The notes under the pieces are model-generated. The model searched no databases. It was not told the origin of the DNA and was given only the letters and a program-made list of their open reading frames with translations. A program made the translations under genes and the position numbers. This document shows, one piece after another, positions 45,695 through 53,793 of a DNA stretch of 64,000 nucleotides. This DNA comes from Ravibacter arvi (lineage in GTDB: Bacteria > Bacteroidota > Bacteroidia > Cytophagales > Spirosomataceae): the NCBI RefSeq assembly GCF_039540405.1, contig NZ_BAABEY010000024.1, positions 1 through 64,000 on the forward strand, given 5' to 3'. Position 1 is the first letter of the stretch, and the number at the start of each line of letters is the position of its first letter.

Positions 45695-45726
45695 CAAACG
45701 TATCTTATGGAACCTTTATTTCCAAA
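45695..45726 (-). promoter_or_regulatory. Consensus Bacteroidota promoter of the ECF sigma gene
   Basis: On the minus strand TTTG (45723-45726), then 20 bases, then TACGTTTG (45695-45702): both elements fit the -33/-7 consensus with correct spacing. The leader is only about nine bases, which fixes the gene start at 45681. It is a housekeeping-type promoter, so the sigma factor is likely made constitutively. Confidence 0.65.
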
Positions 45727-45969
45727 TACAGCGCTCGGCAGAAAAGAGCGATTTGAGATTCGTACCACCTTAAAGAAATCGGGCGGCCAATCCTATGCGA
45801 AAAGGCAGTCGGTAGTGAGTTTCTCCTGTTCCCGGTCGGGAAGAGTGCGTGACGTTTTTCGCTCACAGTTAGTTAACTAACAGTAGAAATGACAGAAAAT
45901 TTGATTTGGAAATTATCAAACCAATATCGTTATTCGTCCCATTGCCACTATCATTAACTTCTTAAGAAC

Positions 45970-46797
45970 ATGCTGGAAAATACAGGTACTTTATTCTCAA
46001 AAGCAGAATATTTGACGCAAAAGCTCATTGATTTTGCTCCCAACCTCATTATCGCACTGCTTACCCTGTTTATTGGTTTTTGGGTAGCCAACAAGCTGGG
46101 GGTTTTCCTCAAACGGATTATGGTCAAGAGAGGTATGGACAGCACCGTTGTACCTTTCCTGACTTCGATTGTGATAGCGGTGATTAAAATACTGGTGGTA
46201 ATCAGTGTAGCCGGCAGTATCGGCGTTAAGACGGCTTCATTTATTGCGCTTCTGGGCGGCGCCGGTTTGGCTATAGGCCTGGCTTTCCAGGGTTCGCTCA
46301 GCCATTTCGCTTCCGGCATTATGATATTGATTTTTAAGCCCTATAAAGTGGGCGACCTCGTGCAGCTGAAAGGTACACTGGGGAATGTGGAGGAAATCCA
46401 GATCTTCAATACCGTGATCCGGACACCCGACAACAAGCAGGTAATTATTCCTAACGGATTGGCTACCAGTGACATCATGACCAATCTTACGGCCAATGGA
46501 AAATTGCGTGTAGACCTGAATGTGGCCGTACCTTACGAGGAGGATTTTGAGAAAATAAAAGGCCTGATAAGAGGCGCTTTGGACAAGGTTGCCGCACGCC
46601 TGCCGGATGAACCCACTATTGAAATCAATAGTTTCGGGGAGAGCGGCCTTATTCTGGATGTCAGACCCTACGCGACCGATGTGACCTATTGGGATGTTTA
46701 TTTTGATTCCTACCGCGAGATCAAAAAGGCGCTTGGCGAGGCCGGTATACGCGTACCGTACCGCATTGAGCTGGCCCAGATGCCTGCGGTGAAATAA
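45970..46797 (+). CDS. Small-conductance mechanosensitive channel, MscS family
   Basis: Osmotic-shock channel of 275 residues. Two N-terminal helices (IIALLTLFIGFWVANKL and IVIAVIKILVVISVAG) precede the pore helix ASFIALLGGAGLAIGLAFQGSL with its Gly/Ala zipper and the conserved SHFASGIMILIFKPYKVGDLV. The beta domain has VEEIQIFNTVIRTPDNKQVIIPNG, an MscS hallmark. The C-terminal alpha/beta domain is complete. It is an inner-membrane protein that opens when membrane tension rises. It stands alone, divergent from the sigma gene. Confidence 0.93.
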   Translation: MLENTGTLFSKAEYLTQKLIDFAPNLIIALLTLFIGFWVANKLGVFLKRIMVKRGMDSTVVPFLTSIVIAVIKILVVISVAGSIGVKTASFIALLGGAGLAIGLAFQGSLSHFASGIMILIFKPYKVGDLVQLKGTLGNVEEIQIFNTVIRTPDNKQVIIPNGLATSDIMTNLTANGKLRVDLNVAVPYEEDFEKIKGLIRGALDKVAARLPDEPTIEINSFGESGLILDVRPYATDVTYWDVYFDSYREIKKALGEAGIRVPYRIELAQMPAVK

Positions 46798-47219
46798 GGC
46801 AAATGGAGAAGCCCGTAAAGCTGTCTGTGATTCCTTTTTTCTTTATAGTCCTCATTGCTGGATTTACGCGTCACAGTCGGACTTTGGAAAAGGGAAAGTG
46901 GTCACCTGGGTGACGTTTACCCATGGGCTTGATGAGGATGAACGGGCGAAATTCCGGCATTGATTTGGCCGGCTTCTATGCCGGCCGGCCGGATGCACGG
47001 GTTCTATCCAATTCTCGAGCGGGTATAAAAGGCCTTCGACGAGCTCAGGCACCATCCGGACGGTGCCTGAGCTCGTCGAAGGCCTTTTTTCGTACAACAT
47101 CTACAGGGCGTTATAATCAAACAGGTCAGGATTTTTCGGTGTTACCGGGGTGACGACAGGGAGTATTTGAGACTTTCTTTTTTCTTTATACGATATTAAA
47201 CCTAATACCTTAAATAGTT
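46798..47219. other. Intergenic stretch with a palindromic repeat and a possible peptide remnant
   Basis: This 422-base gap holds the 27-bp inverted repeat described separately. Before it, an ATG at 46803 opens a signal-peptide-like stretch (VIPFFFIVLIAGF) that, with one frameshift, would continue as DFGKGKVVTWVTFTHGLDEDERAKFRH. That may be a decayed small secreted-protein gene. Support is weak. Confidence 0.35.
47027..47088. repeat. 27-bp perfect extragenic inverted repeat
   Basis: Arms 47027-47053 and 47062-47088 match over 27 bases with an eight-base loop. The core CCTTCGACGAGCTCAGG is a kind of dispersed palindrome I recall in many bacterial genomes. The T6 after the right arm would let it end plus-strand transcription. 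A minus-strand open frame across it (with TSSG and ELVEG) is an artefact of this repeat. Confidence 0.8.
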
Positions 47220-48464
47220 ATGATCCAAACCCAAACCCAAACCCAAAGCCAAATCAGAATTAAGCTTGCTGCCTTTATGTTTCTCCAATATTTCATATGG
47301 GGTTCATGGTACGTAAGTATGGGGACGTACCTCAGTAAAACACTCGAGTTCGATGGTGCACAAATAGGCCTGGCCTATGGCGCTTTCGCGATTGGAGCTA
47401 TGATCTCGCCGTTTTTCGTGGGCCTGCTTGCCGACCGGTATTTCGCGTCCGAAAAAATTCTCGCCCTTCTCGGGATCCTGGGCGGTGCATTGTTATTTCT
47501 TCTCCCGAGCATGAAGACCTTCGGGTCGTTTTATCCCACGTTAATTGTGTACTGCACTACTTTTGTCCCTACACTGGCAGTAGGGAATTCCCTTTCCTTA
47601 CATCATCTTACGGATCAGAAGCGTGATTTCCCGATGGTCAAAGCGCTGTCCTCCGTGGGATGGATCGTCGGCGGGCTAACGCTCAGCATTCTTTTCCAGG
47701 GCGAACAATCGGCGGTTCAATTCTACCTCGCTGGCGCCGTTTCGGTGCTATTCGGCCTGTTCTCCCTTACGCTGCCGCATACGCCGCCCAAGAAAACCGG
47801 CAAGGACGTTAGTCTTGCCAATATCCTCGGACTCGACGCGCTTGCCCTTTTCAAGAAGCCGTCCTTTGCCATTTTTATCGTGTGCATGTTCCTGATCTGT
47901 ATTCCGCTGTATTTCTACTTTGTGAACATGAACCTGTATGTTACAGAGCTACAGTGGACTTATTCGGCTGCAAAGATGTCCCTTGCCCAGGTCTCGGATG
48001 TTATTTGCCTGTTGCTGCTACCTTTTATCCTGAGAAGCCTGGGGTATAAAAAGACAATATTTATAGGGATTCTGTGCTGGGCCATCCGGTATTTTTTACT
48101 GGCCGGCAGCGTGGATTCAGTCTCTTTTCAAACCGTTTTCGTTTTCGCAGCGATTCTGCTTCACGGGGTTTGCTACGACTTCCTGTTCATTGCAGGGCAG
48201 CTATACGTAGACGAGGAAGCAAACGAGACAATACGCGGAGCAGCGCAGGGACTCATTGCATTTATTCTTTGGGGGGTAGGAGCGTTTGTCGGAACCCATT
48301 TAGCAGGGTTTTCCCAAGCCTATCATACCCTGGAACAGCCGGTAGGCAGCATCGCTCACGATTGGCAGGGAATTTGGATTTATCCGGCGATCGGGTCGAT
48401 CGTGGTGTTGATCATTTTCGTTTTGTTCTTTCCCGGCGTGTCAAAGAAAAAGCTTCAAAGCTAA
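47220..48464 (+). CDS. Nucleoside permease-type MFS transporter
   Basis: Inner-membrane transporter of 414 residues with about twelve helices. It resembles the NupG/nucleoside:H+ symporter branch of MFS: FLQYFIWGSWYVSMGTYL in helix 1, GAFAIGAMISPFFVGLLADRYF between helices 2 and 3, and a late GVCYDFLFIAGQLYVDEEA. It probably imports nucleosides with protons. The first codons are a hexamer repeat (CCAAAC copies) giving Gln-Thr-Gln-Thr, which keeps the reading frame if copy number changes. It stands alone before a strong terminator. Confidence 0.88.
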   Translation: MIQTQTQTQSQIRIKLAAFMFLQYFIWGSWYVSMGTYLSKTLEFDGAQIGLAYGAFAIGAMISPFFVGLLADRYFASEKILALLGILGGALLFLLPSMKTFGSFYPTLIVYCTTFVPTLAVGNSLSLHHLTDQKRDFPMVKALSSVGWIVGGLTLSILFQGEQSAVQFYLAGAVSVLFGLFSLTLPHTPPKKTGKDVSLANILGLDALALFKKPSFAIFIVCMFLICIPLYFYFVNMNLYVTELQWTYSAAKMSLAQVSDVICLLLLPFILRSLGYKKTIFIGILCWAIRYFLLAGSVDSVSFQTVFVFAAILLHGVCYDFLFIAGQLYVDEEANETIRGAAQGLIAFILWGVGAFVGTHLAGFSQAYHTLEQPVGSIAHDWQGIWIYPAIGSIVVLIIFVLFFPGVSKKKLQS

Positions 48465-48502
48465 GGAGAGATAAGATCCCGGCCTGAACCTGGCCGGAGG
48501 TA

Positions 48503-48547
48503 GTTTGTCCCGTTATAAATTTGGAACAAATTTATAACGGGACAAAC
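48503..48547. terminator. Bidirectional terminator, 20-bp perfect stem
   Basis: Arms 48503-48522 and 48528-48547 are perfectly complementary over 20 bases with a five-base loop. It lies between the plus-strand permease and the minus-strand surface operon and can stop both. Confidence 0.8.
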
Positions 48548-48552
48548 TTGTT

Positions 48553-48924
48553 TTAGGGGGCGTTTTGGCCGGTCGTCGGTTTTTCGGCTGGCTTTTGACC
48601 GTCGGCGGCTTTCACTCCATCCAATGAGGGGGTAGGTTCTCTCCGGGTATCCATTACCTTTTCGGCGTTTGTGCCGCCTGCTTCTTCTTTGTATTGCAGG
48701 CCGGGTACGGTATTGCTGCGTATTTGCCGGCCTATGCTTTTTTGGGTACTCACAGGCCGCGGAGTGATCTCCTTTTTGGCAGCTGGTTCCGTGCTGAAGA
48801 CAAGCCCGGGCGCAGTTCCGTTCTTTAGCTGGCTGATGATACTTTCATCGGTCCTGAACCTGGACTGGCCTGTTGCCGCTGCGCCTGTTAATGCCAGTAA
48901 GGCAATGATCAAATAGTATTTCAT
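48553..48924 (-). CDS. Small secreted protein with two short repeats
   Basis: Protein of 123 residues with a signal peptide (MKYYLIIALLALTGAAATGQ). The mature part is polar and probably disordered. It has two related motifs about 35 residues apart, ISQLKNGTAPGLVF and IGRQIRSNTVPGLQY, each near a Lys/Arg-rich stretch. No family recognised. It ends the surface-protein operon, 18 bases after the tail-fibre-like gene, so it is probably exported with it. Confidence 0.7.
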   Translation of the reverse strand: MKYYLIIALLALTGAAATGQSRFRTDESIISQLKNGTAPGLVFSTEPAAKKEITPRPVSTQKSIGRQIRSNTVPGLQYKEEAGGTNAEKVMDTRREPTPSLDGVKAADGQKPAEKPTTGQNAP

Positions 48925-48942
48925 GGTTTTTGATGGGTTTTT

Positions 48943-50769
48943 CTATTTAACATTGACGAATACGTTGATTTTGCCTACCCCGTCGCCTTCGAAGTTCTGC
49001 AGGGCCTTGCCCAGAATCTGACCGGCTTCTACTCTTTGTTGATCGGCCTTCATGGCAACGCCGGGTATCGAGGAAGTAACCAGTAAATCGCCCCGCCGGA
49101 TTACCCCGCCCTCGGTACATACTTTGGTCGGTATCACACCTACTACGCCCATTGGTACTTTTCCGGACAGGTCGCTATCGATGTTTTCTTCTGTAAGCAG
49201 CACGCCTGGTTTGGTGGCGTATACACCTAATACCATGGAGCTGTAGGCGCCGGTGCTTTTTTCGACGGTACGGTCTTTAGAGGTTGCAATGCTTAAAACA
49301 TCGCCCGGCTCGTATTCGGACGGGTCACTTACAACATCAAACGCTTCTGCGATATCTGCCCCGCTGTTCTGGGTACCGCCGTTGAAAAAGCCTCTGCCTG
49401 CTTTGTTGATGCGTGCTACATTCGCCCCGCCGCTTTGGTAAGCAGCCACGTTACCGCTGGCGCCTGTGTGATTAATCAACAAGGCGCTCCCCGTGCCCGA
49501 GTTGTTAACCTGGAGAACCGGGTTGCCGTTTGCCACGTTGAAATTTGCAAACCGGCCCGCCCTCCCGGTGCCGAAATTGGGGATCCACCCGAAAATTGCA
49601 TTACCGCCGCCATCTGCGGTAGCTTCCACTCCATCCCCGTTTCCACCGGCAGCGGCGGTGATGGCGTTTCCACTTCCTTCGGTCAGAGCCAATACTCCGG
49701 GGCCGTTTCCTGCAGGGTTGGAGGAGTAAAATAATCCGGCATAACCAGCGGTGCCCGAAGATAGACCCATCACACCGGCAGTCCCGAAGTTGGCAAACAT
49801 CGAATTCACTTCCCCTTTTACGGCCGCAGATGTGCCTGTTGCCCGGTCTACTTTGAAATTGCCCCCGATCCCGTTTCCAACTGTAGTGACGGTAAGCACC
49901 TCATTTTCGTTGTCTTCGTTAAAAATTTCAAACCGGCCTGCTCTTCCGGTGGCGAAGCTGGGTACCCAGGCATGGACTGCATCACCGCTGCCATCAATGT
50001 TTGCTTCGATGGCGTTGCCGCCATTGGCCGCGTTGGCGGTAACAGCATCGCCGTTGCCATCCGAAATGGCCACAAGGGTCTTGCCGTTACCTGAGGTGTT
50101 GGATGAATGAAACAGGCCCGCAAATCCCCCGGTACCGGAAGAAGTGCCATATACCGCTGCGGCGCCGAAGTTGCCGAAAATCGTACCTACTTCCGCGCGC
50201 ACGGCAGCCCCTACGCTATTGTTATGGTTCACCAGGAAGGAGGAGGCATTACCCTGCGTATTGTCCGGGATGTTTCCCAATCCGTTGGTTTTGACGTCCA
50301 GTACGTTGCCTGTTGTGTTGGCTGTGCTGGTATTCTCAAACCGCCCGGCCGGGCCCGTACCGGTCGCTATGCCTTCCAGTGCAGCACCGGCCCCCTGGTT
50401 GGTAACCGAGAACAGAGGTGCCGGGTTGGTTGCGATGCCCGAATAAGGCAATGCGAAGGCCGCATTGTTAAGCTGTGTCCAGCCAGAACCGGTCTTGTTG
50501 TACCAAAATCCCTTTGTATCGGTGTCGTAAACCAGCAGCCCGTCAGCAGGACTTGCAATCGCTGCCCGTTGGGCCGATGTCATGCGGGGTACGAGCACGC
50601 CTTTGACAGTAGAGGTAATATCCAGTTGGGCGCTTGCATCGGGGGTGGTAGTCCCGATACCTACCTGCGCATTGGTGGTGAGTGCGAAGAATGTCAGAAC
50701 CGTAGTTAATAATGCTCCCTTCCACTTCCGGGAGGATATAATAACGTTGAAGCTACACTGGTTTCTCAT
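48943..50769 (-). CDS. Large secreted repeat protein with tail-fibre-like C-terminus
   Basis: Protein of 608 residues with a signal peptide ending ALTTNAQ. The N-terminus has the Bacteroidota surface-protein start VGIGTTTPDASAQLDITS and KGVLVPRMTSAQRAAI. Two Gly/Asn-rich repeats of about 125 residues follow (each with FANFGTAGVMG- or FGNFGAAAVYG-like openings and ATGRAGRF/GTGRAGRF closings). The C-terminal part (GADIAEAFDVVSDPSEYEPGDVLSI, VPMGVVGVIPTKV, GVIRRGDLLVTSSIPGVAMKA) resembles fibre tips of phage and bacterial surface proteins. It probably forms a trimeric surface fibre; function unknown. Confidence 0.75.
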   Translation of the reverse strand: MRNQCSFNVIISSRKWKGALLTTVLTFFALTTNAQVGIGTTTPDASAQLDITSTVKGVLVPRMTSAQRAAIASPADGLLVYDTDTKGFWYNKTGSGWTQLNNAAFALPYSGIATNPAPLFSVTNQGAGAALEGIATGTGPAGRFENTSTANTTGNVLDVKTNGLGNIPDNTQGNASSFLVNHNNSVGAAVRAEVGTIFGNFGAAAVYGTSSGTGGFAGLFHSSNTSGNGKTLVAISDGNGDAVTANAANGGNAIEANIDGSGDAVHAWVPSFATGRAGRFEIFNEDNENEVLTVTTVGNGIGGNFKVDRATGTSAAVKGEVNSMFANFGTAGVMGLSSGTAGYAGLFYSSNPAGNGPGVLALTEGSGNAITAAAGGNGDGVEATADGGGNAIFGWIPNFGTGRAGRFANFNVANGNPVLQVNNSGTGSALLINHTGASGNVAAYQSGGANVARINKAGRGFFNGGTQNSGADIAEAFDVVSDPSEYEPGDVLSIATSKDRTVEKSTGAYSSMVLGVYATKPGVLLTEENIDSDLSGKVPMGVVGVIPTKVCTEGGVIRRGDLLVTSSIPGVAMKADQQRVEAGQILGKALQNFEGDGVGKINVFVNVK

Positions 50770-50812
50770 GAGATGGAATTGTCATTGTTTGGTGAACTTG
50801 TACTCATTTCGC

Positions 50813-51544
50813 CTATTGAAGTTTTACAACGGAGAGGAATGCGTCGCCTGCGAGGACTGCTATGCCCAGGAGCCCGAAGAACTGCACCTGGATAGTTGAA
50901 CCTGCAGGCAGATCCGCGATCACTGTTGAGGCGAAATTGTTTACGCTTATTAATGGATTTACAAGCGATCCTGCCAAATCAGCGCCATTGACGCGTACTC
51001 TTGCCGAAATAAGCAAAGCCGCCGTGGTGTTCATCTTGTAGGAAATCTGGTAACGACCGGCATTGGCAACAGTCATTACAGTGTTTGTTCCGTCCATGGT
51101 AAAGCCGTCCGATAGTTTCTGCGCATTCGGAAATGGAATGTCAGTGCCATTTAATACTACGGGAATGGCAGGACCATTGGTATTTGCCGCATAGCCGCTG
51201 GGAATAACAGGAGATGCAGGAGCCGCGATATCGGCCGTGTTGGTTAGCCTGGTCCATGTATTTATGGAGTAATAGTAGAATCCGATTGGGGCATCGGTCT
51301 GATACACAAGCAAGCCCTGTGCGGGGTTGGCAATGTTGCCACGCTCGGTCGAGCTCATTCGCGGGATCAATATCCCTTTTTCTGCAGAGGTAATATCGAG
51401 TTGAGAACTTCCGTCAGGTGTCGATGTACCTATACCCACCTGGGCCTGGGCTGCAAATGCAAACAAGACGAGCATTGCAGTCACAAGTGCCGCTTTCATC
51501 TTTCCGGCCGGCCGGGTACGGTTGGAGCTGATACTGATTTTCAT
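50813..51544 (-). CDS. Secreted protein with C1q/BclA-like jelly-roll C-terminus
   Basis: Protein of 243 residues, signal peptide ending AFAAQAQ. The first half repeats the VGIGTSTPDGSSQLDITSAEKGILIPRMS start of its larger neighbour, so both share one N-terminal module. The C-terminal half (NAGRYQISYKMNTTAALLISARVRVNGADLAGS, DLPAGSTIQVQFFG) has the strand order of the TNF/C1q-like jelly roll seen in collagen-like surface proteins. A trimer is likely. It belongs to the four-gene surface operon. Confidence 0.7.
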   Translation of the reverse strand: MKISISSNRTRPAGKMKAALVTAMLVLFAFAAQAQVGIGTSTPDGSSQLDITSAEKGILIPRMSSTERGNIANPAQGLLVYQTDAPIGFYYYSINTWTRLTNTADIAAPASPVIPSGYAANTNGPAIPVVLNGTDIPFPNAQKLSDGFTMDGTNTVMTVANAGRYQISYKMNTTAALLISARVRVNGADLAGSLVNPLISVNNFASTVIADLPAGSTIQVQFFGLLGIAVLAGDAFLSVVKLQ

Positions 51545-51604
51545 GAACGTTGTAATTTTTACTATTGAATTTATTAAGCTTGGTAACAGTCGAAAAGTTG
51601 GCTG

Positions 51605-52588
51605 TTATTGTTTGATGATTTTGACTGCCTCTGTTTTGCCTGAAGCGGCCTTTAGCAAAAACAGGTAGATGCCTGCCGGGAAACTTTCCATATTCACTTC
51701 GTGCGATGTTTCTTCTCTCGGCGACTCGAAAAGCGGCTTGCCGGCGAGGTTAACTACTTTCAGGCTGGCAGTTTCCCTGCTGTCGGCCATGTCTACACGC
51801 ACCAGGTTTACCGCGGGGTTGGGGTATGCGTTTACCCAGGCGGTATGGCCCAGTTGCAGGCTACGGATTATGCTGTAGGCAAACGTACCATCGATATCTA
51901 CCATTTTGAGGCGGTAGTACTGCAGGCCGCTGCGGGTGGCATTGTCCCGGAATGTGTAGTTCATTTCCTTGTTGCCTTGGTTGGCGGCAGCTACTTTGCC
52001 GAGTACATTCCATTTCGTGGCATCCCGGCTTTGCTGTACTTCAAAGAATGCGCTGTTCTCTTCGGAAGCGGTTTGCCAGTTCAGCATGACCGCATGCTCG
52101 GTCTTTCTCACCACGAAGTCTGCCAGCCTTACGGGCAATGCTCCTTCCTGTGCCGCAGTCAGGCCGTCAAAGCTCGTCACAGCCGGCAGGGTGTTGGAGA
52201 TATAGTGCGCTGTCTCGTCGACGGTGCTACCCGGGGCGGAAGTGTAAGCACCCGCTGTTCCGTAATTAAGCTGCAGTGTTTCTTCAGCGTTGCCGTTCAG
52301 CTCGCCTGCCTGGTAGTAGAAGCCTACATTGCCCGCGAAGTTGACGGGCTGATCGAATTGGTACACGCGCGCAATGCCTGGTGGCGAACCAGGGACCGGC
52401 GTCGGTGAGACGGTCAGGGTCCTGGAGGCCGCCGTAAAATCGGACGATGGGGTCAACGTAAGACCGTCGATAGATACTGCGGTTCCGGCCCCGATGAAAA
52501 TCCCCCCGGGCCCAGCTGTAAACTGCCCGTATGCTGCCATCGAGCATAGCAGCGAAAGCTGGCAAAAGAGCCAATAGCCTTTCATCAT
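51605..52588 (-). CDS. T9SS-exported protein with type A sorting domain
   Basis: About 327 residues from the double Met at 52588, which begins a signal peptide (GYWLFCQLSLLCSMAAYGQ). Middle: a beta-rich region, then a fibronectin-like module (VMLNWQTASEENSAFFEVQQS, LQYYRLKMVDIDGTF). The C-terminal 75 residues are a T9SS type A sorting domain (VNAYPNPAVNLVRVDM, GIYLFLLKAASGKTEAVKIIK) that is removed at the outer membrane. The frame opens at 52822, but that start has no signal peptide. It leads the surface operon. Confidence 0.88.
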   Translation of the reverse strand: MMKGYWLFCQLSLLCSMAAYGQFTAGPGGIFIGAGTAVSIDGLTLTPSSDFTAASRTLTVSPTPVPGSPPGIARVYQFDQPVNFAGNVGFYYQAGELNGNAEETLQLNYGTAGAYTSAPGSTVDETAHYISNTLPAVTSFDGLTAAQEGALPVRLADFVVRKTEHAVMLNWQTASEENSAFFEVQQSRDATKWNVLGKVAAANQGNKEMNYTFRDNATRSGLQYYRLKMVDIDGTFAYSIIRSLQLGHTAWVNAYPNPAVNLVRVDMADSRETASLKVVNLAGKPLFESPREETSHEVNMESFPAGIYLFLLKAASGKTEAVKIIKQ

Positions 52589-53793
52589 AGTAATTGGTTT
52601 AGAAATGAATAAAAGTGAACTTTTTATAAAAGTATGAATATTTAAAGAAGCGGCCCCGAGTGTGGAGCGTTGTTTTTTATAAAGTTTTTTACCGGTCCCG
52701 GGCGAAATGTGAGAACAAATGCTACAAGGGTAGATTCTTATATCGACATTGTGAAGGTGCAATGATTGGGGTTTTGGATAAAAAAACAATGGGAAGACCG
52801 TTAGAGACATTGAGACAGGCAAAACTCTCCAAAATGTACTGATGTTGTGTAGGAGCCAAGGTATTTTGTGAAAAGTACAAGTGTTATTTGCGAGTTACAC
52901 AATTAGGGCAATTATGTAATTTGCAAATAACACTTTGCCTGATCTTACGCTATCAGACAGATATCCCCCCTTCAAAACAAAGCGCAATTGGGAAGATATC
53001 CCTGGAACCTATTTGCTCAATTGGTGTTATATAAACTATCTCTTACTTTCCGATACAGAAAGTAATTAATATTGATTATGAGTAAGTTATGATATTAGGG
53101 TACAAATAGGGTACAAAAGTGATAGAAACTTTGGAAAACTAGTCGAGACAGGATAAGCCGGGAAACTAGCTTGCCGAGTTTTGGTTCAAAACGCTGATAA
53201 ACTAGTTTTTTGGTCTTCATTTCCCCTGGTTTGCCAACAGCAATAAAAAGAGCCAGGCTGACGAGGGATTCGTTGCTAACGGTAGGAGTGTCTCTTTCCG
53301 TATAAAGCAATCTAATATCTTTCAGGACAAGAAGAAAGCGGGCAGCGGGCTTTTCATTTGCCTTTAGTTTGAACTGTCAGTAATCCTTGGCGGTCTGTCC
53401 ACTGTGGGTTTCACTTTGCGGCTTTCAATATCGTCACGCAGAAAGGGACGGCAAGACCAAATCGGATCAAAGCACTGTAGGTTCGGATCTCGTTTCCTCC
53501 ACAGAAAGGCCGAAAATCGAGAGATTTCGGTTTCTTTTCTGGCAGTATGGCCGAACTATTGGCCTTTTTCAGTAGAAAAATTCGGATATACACTTTGCGT
53601 TAAAAAGGTCATAGCATATAACTACCGTTAGGATCGACTCCATTTCTTCACAGAAAACAGGAATAATACAATAACGCGAGCTAGTAGATAGTTCAACCAT
53701 CAGTTACACAAAGCATACAGCCCCCCCCGCTGGTTTTGCAAAAAAACAAATCAATAATAAGTTAGCAGCAATAATACCACAGACACTTAAACA
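52589..53793. other. Intergenic stretch at the boundary of the AT-rich island
   Basis: About 1.2 kb without a gene I can support. Base composition turns AT-rich at about 52.85 kb. A 19-bp inverted repeat with two mismatches (52880-52898 and 52916-52934) lies near the change, and a doubled GGGTACAAA motif is at 53099-53117. A 71-codon minus-strand frame (53095-53310) has no recognisable domain. It probably holds the T9SS operon promoter on the left and the Septu promoter on the right. Confidence 0.5.

Noticed and set aside
46864..47100. 78-codon minus-strand frame with TSSG and ELVEG
   Set aside because: It is a translation of the 27-bp extragenic palindrome and flanks; such peptides are a known by-product of this repeat.
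53095..53310. 71-codon minus-strand frame at the island edge, considered as an integrase remnant
   Set aside because: It has no tyrosine-recombinase motif and I cannot align it with any family from memory.
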